A stretch of DNA of 9,537 bases, from positions 1-9,537 of the forward strand of contig JAAYQY010000012.1 in NCBI GenBank assembly GCA_012519125.1, written 5' to 3'. The position numbers and the translations under genes were made by a program. Position 1 is the stretch's first letter. Every line of letters starts with the position of its first letter. Below are positions 6,095 through 9,537 of this stretch, piece by piece. The notes under the pieces were generated by a model. That model was given only the letters and a program-made list of their open reading frames with translations, made no database searches and was not told where the DNA came from. The DNA is from Spirochaetales bacterium (GTDB taxonomy: Bacteria > Spirochaetota > Spirochaetia > Sphaerochaetales > Sphaerochaetaceae).

Positions 6095-6982
6095 ATGCTT
6101 ACGTACACAATGATTGATTCTGATGCTGCACTGGCTTCGCTTCTTGTCTCTTGGAAAGAATCGGGGATCACCTCGGTCGCCATGGACTTCGAGGGAGAGT
6201 TCAATCTCCACATCTACGGCGAACACCTTTGTCTCATCCAACTCTTCGATGGTTCAGCCTACTATCTTGTAGACCCGTTCAAGGTCTCCAAGGAAGCATT
6301 GCAAGATTTTCTTGAGGACAAGAGTCTTGAGAAGGTCATGTTTGACTGTGCAAGCGACTCCGCTCTGGTGCGCAAACAGTACGACATCCTCATGGAAGGA
6401 CTCTATGACATCAGGGTGCTTGCCCTTGCCTTGGGCTATACGGGCAATCTCAGTGGGCTGGTGGAACGCTATATCCCTGATTATGTCAAACCCAGCGGGG
6501 CCAGCAAGAAAAAGAACCAGATGACCAACTGGCTTCTCAGACCACTGAAGGATGAGCAGATCCAATATGCCCTATCAGATGTGGAGCATCTGTTCACATT
6601 GCGCTCCTTGCTGTTTGCAGAGGTCAACGAGAAAGGGCTTGCTCATGATGTCGCACATCAGATGCAAGAGGTAGGCAAGAGCAAGGGCCCGGATAAGCCG
6701 GGATGGACGAAGTTCTCCTCATGGAAGTACCTCTCCAAGGAAGAAAAAGTATTTTTGAAGCACTTCTTCATCGCGCGCGATACGCTGGCACGCAAGTATA
6801 ACGTGCCGGCTGTCAGGATCCTTGAGAAACATCTGCTGTTGCAGATGGCAAAGGATGTTCCTGCCACCGATGCGGACTTTCACATCTATTGCAGCAAGTG
6901 CTCGCCAAAACGCCTTGCGGAGTTAACCTCAGCATTGAAGCAAGCAAAACAGGATGCCCTTAGCGAGCTTGGCCGAGCCTGA
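6095..6982 (+). CDS. RNase D-like 3'-5' exoribonuclease (DEDDy family)
   Basis: This is a cytoplasmic 3'-5' exonuclease acting on RNA, by family analogy trimming tRNA or other stable RNA 3' ends. It has 295 residues. All DEDDy catalytic positions are visible: Asp31 and Glu33 in MDFEGEFN (ExoI), Asp88 in DCASDSALV (ExoII), and Tyr158 with Asp162 in YALSDVEHL (ExoIII). An HRDC-like helical region is likely at residues about 205-275. E. coli RNase D is about 375 residues with two such domains, so this is a shorter form with at most one. Start choice rests on the -10 box 8 bases upstream; an internal ATG at 6110 has no ribosome site either. The last 23 bases overlap the end of the convergent panE-like gene. 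It may be called rnd, but orthology is not certain. Confidence 0.88.
   Translation: MLTYTMIDSDAALASLLVSWKESGITSVAMDFEGEFNLHIYGEHLCLIQLFDGSAYYLVDPFKVSKEALQDFLEDKSLEKVMFDCASDSALVRKQYDILMEGLYDIRVLALALGYTGNLSGLVERYIPDYVKPSGASKKKNQMTNWLLRPLKDEQIQYALSDVEHLFTLRSLLFAEVNEKGLAHDVAHQMQEVGKSKGPDKPGWTKFSSWKYLSKEEKVFLKHFFIARDTLARKYNVPAVRILEKHLLLQMAKDVPATDADFHIYCSKCSPKRLAELTSALKQAKQDALSELGRA
6824..6847 (-). terminator. Possible leftward terminator inside the RNase D-like gene
   Basis: On the minus strand, CATCTGC-AACA-GCAGATG (6847-6830) is a perfect 7-bp stem with a 4-base loop, followed by TTTCTC. It lies 113 bases past the panE-like stop and could end the M20-panE transcript. The T-run is interrupted and the stem is in conserved-frame coding DNA, so chance is a real alternative. 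Confidence 0.33.
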
Positions 6983-7877
6983 TGCTTTCCATGGCCTCCA
7001 CCAGATTTGAAAGTGTGGTGCAGGTCGGGGTAGGAATGCCATGCTCCTTGCCGAGCTTGATGACCGTTCCGCAAAACCAAGGGTTCTCTGTTTTCCTTCC
7101 AGCCTCCATGTCTTGGCACATGGAGGTTTTTCCTGCAAAGCCCAGTGAGGTCACGATCCTGTGGTTCTCCTCGATCAGATGATCGGGCAGGATGACCCCT
7201 TCCTTTGCAGCTACCGCCTGCACCTCCTTGCACACCCTCTGGGCAAGGTTCCAGACCGGCTCCTGCTTCAGGTTTCCGTAGGTTGCTCCAAGCAGGCTGC
7301 TGATCGTGTTGTAAGCGGTATTGAGCATGAACTTGTTCCAGAGCTGTAGGTGGATATCCTCGGGCACCACATACCCGATATGGGCTTTTTCAAAGAGCTC
7401 AGCGATGGCTTTGACCCTTTCGCTTCTGCTGTTGTCCTTCTCTCCAAAGACAATTCGTCCCTCTTTTGTGTAGATGATGGAGTTGCCGGTGTGGGTTGAG
7501 TCCAATCCGACTGCGAAGCTGTAGAGCACCCGCTCGCTTCCGAACGCTTGGGCAAGGATGCGCTCACTTTCAATCCCATTGAGCAGCGAAAGGATGGCGG
7601 TCTGTGGTCCGACCACCGAGTGCATCATCCCAATCGCCTGCTCGAGGTGATGATTCTTGGTGGCGAGAATGACCAGATCGGAAACCGGTGCCGTCTCCGG
7701 GGTGCAAAACGTGAATTCCACTCTCTGCCCATTGAGGAAAATGCCATCCTGCTCGTTGCGCTCTTTCCTCGCTTCATCGACAAGAAAGCAGACCTGTTTC
7801 TTTCCCAGCAGTTGGTGCAGTCTCAGCCCATACAGGGCTCCGACGGCCCCACATCCGATCAATGTAATGGTGTTCAT
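6960..7877 (-). CDS. panE: 2-dehydropantoate 2-reductase family protein (ApbA/PanE)
   Basis: This is an NADPH-dependent ketopantoate reductase-type enzyme; the classic reaction makes D-pantoate for pantothenate and CoA. It has 305 residues, the usual length. The N-terminal Rossmann motif GCGAVG is at residues 8-13. Catalytic-site counterparts are Asn100 (SLLNGIES), Lys182 (LWNKFMLN) and Glu264 in the signature SMCQDMEAGRKTEN. All three match the E. coli residues Asn98, Lys176 and Glu256. Its ATG overlaps the stop of the M20 peptidase gene as ATGA, and no strong Shine-Dalgarno is present, so it is translationally coupled to that gene. No other pantothenate gene is nearby. The family includes many paralogues acting on other 2-oxo acids, so the in vivo substrate is less certain than the family. 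Its 3' end overlaps the convergent RNase D-like gene by 23 bases. Confidence 0.88.
   Translation of the reverse strand: MNTITLIGCGAVGALYGLRLHQLLGKKQVCFLVDEARKERNEQDGIFLNGQRVEFTFCTPETAPVSDLVILATKNHHLEQAIGMMHSVVGPQTAILSLLNGIESERILAQAFGSERVLYSFAVGLDSTHTGNSIIYTKEGRIVFGEKDNSRSERVKAIAELFEKAHIGYVVPEDIHLQLWNKFMLNTAYNTISSLLGATYGNLKQEPVWNLAQRVCKEVQAVAAKEGVILPDHLIEENHRIVTSLGFAGKTSMCQDMEAGRKTENPWFCGTVIKLGKEHGIPTPTCTTLSNLVEAMESIRLGQAR
7103..7131 (+). terminator. Intrinsic terminator of RNase D-like gene, embedded in panE-like coding DNA
   Basis: A perfect 9-bp stem, CCTCCATGT with ACATGGAGG (7103-7111, 7118-7126), closes a CTTGGC loop and is followed at once by TTTTT. It is 120 bases past the RNase D-like stop and has the form of a textbook rho-independent terminator on the plus strand. 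On the minus strand the same bases encode the conserved SMCQDME signature, whose two Met codons form part of the stem. Confidence 0.65.
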
Positions 7878-8944
7878 AGTGTTGCCAGCTCCATGGTCAG
7901 CAGATACAGCTTGGTCAGCTGATCGATACTGATGTATTCACCTTTGGTGTGAGCTTCCTCATAGCCGATGCTGCACACCAAGGTTGGAATTCCCAATGCA
8001 TTGAGAATATTCGCGTCACTGCCTCCGAGCGTGGGTTCTTCCCGAAGGGGGAGGCTGAGTGTATCACATGCCTTTCTGAAGATCTTAAGCACCAAAGCAT
8101 CGCTTTCATGGTGATAGGCATCATAGAGGCGGTCGTGGATGATCTGTACGGTACCCCCGTGCTTCCCTGCACTTGCATGGAGTGCTTCCTTCATGGAAGA
8201 GACCTGCTTCTCAAGCTTCTCATTGCTTAGGCTTCGTGCCTCAAAGACCAAGGTGGCCTTGTCACAAACGATGTTCTTTGCCCCCTCAGCGATGAAGGAG
8301 CCGATGTTGGCGGTGGTCTCTGTGTCGATGCGCAACAGGTGCATGGCACTGACAGCGTCACAGCCCATCTGGATGGCACTGATCCCGGTTTCAGGCTTGA
8401 ACCCTGCATGAGCTCCCTTGCCGGTGAAGATTGCCTCGATCCGGTCGTAGGAGGGGGCAGATGTGATGGCAAGTCCTACATCTTGGGAGGCATCGAAGGT
8501 GAAACCGTAGTCGATGCCGCTCAGAAAGGATTTCTCAACCTTCTTGGCACCCAGCAAGCCCTGTTCCTCTGCGGTGGTAAAGAGCACTACCAGGTTGGGG
8601 TGGTCGAGCCTTTTCTCTTTGATGGTCTCCAAAACAGAGAGAATTGCAGCAAGAGCAGCCTTGTCATCGGCTCCGAGGGCGGTGCTGCCATCAGTTTTGA
8701 TGATGCCATGTTCGACTACGGGTTTCGCCCCTCGGGCAAGTTCAACGGTATCCATATGGGCATTGAGCAGCACCGTTGGTCCGCTTCCGGGAAGGTAGGC
8801 GTAGAGGTTGCCTGCCTCGTCGTACTGGGTGCTCAAGCCTAGTGAGAGCAGCTTTTGCTCCAGATACAAGGCCAACCGATCCTCTTCAAAGGAAGGGGAG
8901 TCGAACGAAACGAGGGAGAGAAAGCTATCTACCAAAGTTTGCAT
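7874..8944 (-). CDS. M20-family metallopeptidase, PepT-like
   Basis: This is a cytoplasmic dinuclear-zinc exopeptidase, probably an aminotripeptidase or related di/tripeptidase in peptide turnover. It has 356 residues, slightly short of classical PepT (about 410). Metal and catalytic residues are visible: His63 and Asp65 (NAHMDTV), bridging Asp93 (GADDKAA), catalytic Glu126 and ligand Glu127 (TTAEEQG), Asp151 (FDAS) and His332 (EAHTKGE). A dimerisation lid domain lies between residues about 165 and 275. The start at 8944 (MQTLVDSF) aligns with family N-termini. An in-frame ATG at 9010 would add 22 non-conserved residues and run through the promoter into the divergent gene, so it is rejected. 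It is the first gene of a two-gene operon with the panE-like gene (ATGA overlap). Other M20 activities (aminoacylase, carboxypeptidase) are not excluded. Confidence 0.88.
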   Translation of the reverse strand: MQTLVDSFLSLVSFDSPSFEEDRLALYLEQKLLSLGLSTQYDEAGNLYAYLPGSGPTVLLNAHMDTVELARGAKPVVEHGIIKTDGSTALGADDKAALAAILSVLETIKEKRLDHPNLVVLFTTAEEQGLLGAKKVEKSFLSGIDYGFTFDASQDVGLAITSAPSYDRIEAIFTGKGAHAGFKPETGISAIQMGCDAVSAMHLLRIDTETTANIGSFIAEGAKNIVCDKATLVFEARSLSNEKLEKQVSSMKEALHASAGKHGGTVQIIHDRLYDAYHHESDALVLKIFRKACDTLSLPLREEPTLGGSDANILNALGIPTLVCSIGYEEAHTKGEYISIDQLTKLYLLTMELATL

Positions 8945-8950
8945 CCTCTG

Positions 8951-8956
8951 ACTATA
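8951..8956 (-). promoter_or_regulatory. Candidate -10 box of the M20 peptidase gene, leaderless type
   Basis: TATAGT (minus strand 8956-8951) lies 6 bases before the ATG at 8944. A second box, TATGCT (8961-8956), overlaps it. The AGAGG right against the ATG is too close to serve as a Shine-Dalgarno. The hexamer 17 bases upstream is GGTCAA (8979-8974), the complement of the divergent gene's -35. Confidence 0.42.
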
Positions 8957-8973
8957 GCATAGGCAAAAAGAGT

Positions 8974-9001
8974 TTGACCACACCTTGCAGTGGTGTATCA
9001 T
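8974..9001 (+). promoter_or_regulatory. Promoter of YghZ-like gene, leaderless type
   Basis: TTGACC (8974-8979), 16 bases, TATCAT (8996-9001), then 7 bases to the ATG. Both hexamers are good sigma-70 matches and would place the start of transcription at or beside the ATG. AGAGG ends one base before the ATG, too close for a Shine-Dalgarno. The spacer holds an inverted repeat, ACCAC-8-GTGGT (8977-8994), a possible operator. Confidence 0.55.
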
Positions 9002-9008
9002 AAGAGGC

Positions 9009-9537
9009 ATGAGTTATACAGCAAACCAGCAACGTTACGAAACCATGACGTATCGAAAGGCAGGAATGAGCGGATTGAAGCTTCCTGTTCTCTCCCTCGG
9101 ACTGTGGCACAACTTTGGCTCTGAGGCCGATGATCAAGTGTGCAATGAAGTGATTACCACGGCCTTCGACCATGGCATCACCCACTTCGACCTTGCAAAC
9201 AACTATGGACCTCCGGGTGGTAGTGCAGAGACCCGTTTCGGCAAGATTCTCTCACACCAGCTCAAGAGCTATCGGGATGAACTCATCATCTCCACCAAAG
9301 CTGGTTACTATATGTGGCCTGGCCCGTACGGAGAGTGGGGGAGCCGCAAGTATCTCATTTCCAGTTGCGACCAGAGCCTGAAGCGGATGGGTCTTGAGTA
9401 TGTGGATATCTTCTACCACCACCGTCCCGACCCCGATACTCCGCTGGAAGAGACCATGGGAGCCTTGGCCCAGTTGGTGAGACAGGGGAAGGCCCTCTAT
9501 GTGGGCATTTCCAATTACAAGGCGAAGGATGCGGTAA
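9009..9537 (+). CDS. yghZ: YghZ-like aldo/keto reductase (AKR14 type), 3' end cut by window
   Basis: This is an NADPH-dependent aldo/keto reductase. The E. coli relative YghZ (Gpr) reduces L-glyceraldehyde 3-phosphate and methylglyoxal, a carbonyl-detoxifying role. The frame is open to the right edge, giving 176 residues of an expected 330-350. Very close resemblance to YghZ as I remember it is seen in LSLGLWHNFG, GITHFDLANNYGPP, ELIISTKAGY, MWPGPYG, QSLKRMGLEYVDIFY and GKALYVGIS. The AKR catalytic tetrad is complete: Asp61, Tyr66, Lys97 and His138. The protein begins MSYTANQQRYETMTYRKAG, like YghZ, supporting the start at 9009. It is transcribed divergently from the M20 gene across 64 bases. 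A potassium-channel beta-subunit-like role is the main alternative within this AKR branch. Confidence 0.92.
   Translation, partial: MSYTANQQRYETMTYRKAGMSGLKLPVLSLGLWHNFGSEADDQVCNEVITTAFDHGITHFDLANNYGPPGGSAETRFGKILSHQLKSYRDELIISTKAGYYMWPGPYGEWGSRKYLISSCDQSLKRMGLEYVDIFYHHRPDPDTPLEETMGALAQLVRQGKALYVGISNYKAKDAV

Noticed and set aside
8945..9010. The 22-residue N-terminal extension of the M20 peptidase to ATG 9010.
   Set aside because: It would translate through the promoter region and overlap the start of the divergent gene; family similarity begins at MQTLVDSF.
1..9537. CRISPR arrays, insertion sequences, integrases, tRNA or rRNA genes, and defence-like gene clusters.
   Set aside because: Looked for by eye on both strands; no spaced direct repeats, transposase motifs, tRNA-like cloverleaf or nuclease/helicase clusters were seen. 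The only nuclease is a housekeeping-type RNase D-like protein.

Overview
The window looks like ordinary chromosomal DNA of a moderately GC-rich bacterium, with no sign of phage, plasmid, insertion sequence or CRISPR. The gene set (GTP-type PEP carboxykinase, WYL regulator, uracil permease, iron-type alcohol dehydrogenase, RNase D-like nuclease, ketopantoate reductase-family protein, M20 peptidase, YghZ-type reductase) and the style of the gene starts suggest a free-living anaerobic spirochaete of the Sphaerochaeta kind. That placement is an inference from memory; no search was done.

Layout, left to right. The 3' nine-tenths of pckG (+) ends at a clear intrinsic terminator. A WYL-domain transcriptional regulator (+) follows, then two tightly coupled small genes (+): a 51-residue single-pass membrane protein and a 72-residue charged protein, both unrecognised. 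A 182-base leader precedes a uracil/H+ symporter gene (+). This faces an iron-containing alcohol dehydrogenase gene (-) across a 28-base perfect palindrome that probably terminates both. Upstream of the dehydrogenase is a 278-base, strikingly AT-rich gap. Next, an RNase D-like gene (+) converges on an M20 peptidase-panE-like operon (-), and the ends of the two coding regions overlap by 23 bases. A YghZ-like aldo/keto reductase gene (+) diverges from the peptidase gene across only 64 bases and runs off the right edge.

No single pathway links the genes. They cover gluconeogenesis/anaplerosis, pyrimidine uptake, alcohol/aldehyde redox, RNA processing, peptide turnover and carbonyl detoxification. 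The interest lies in gene expression. Four genes that appear to begin transcripts (WYL, RNase D-like, M20, YghZ) have a -10-like box only 6-8 bases before ATG and no usable Shine-Dalgarno, which fits leaderless mRNAs. Four others (both small genes, uraA, adh) have strong Shine-Dalgarno sites. The RNase D-like gene's best terminator lies inside the oppositely oriented panE-like coding sequence, with a weaker mirror-image candidate for the opposing operon. The one candidate for something undescribed is the small membrane/charged protein pair.
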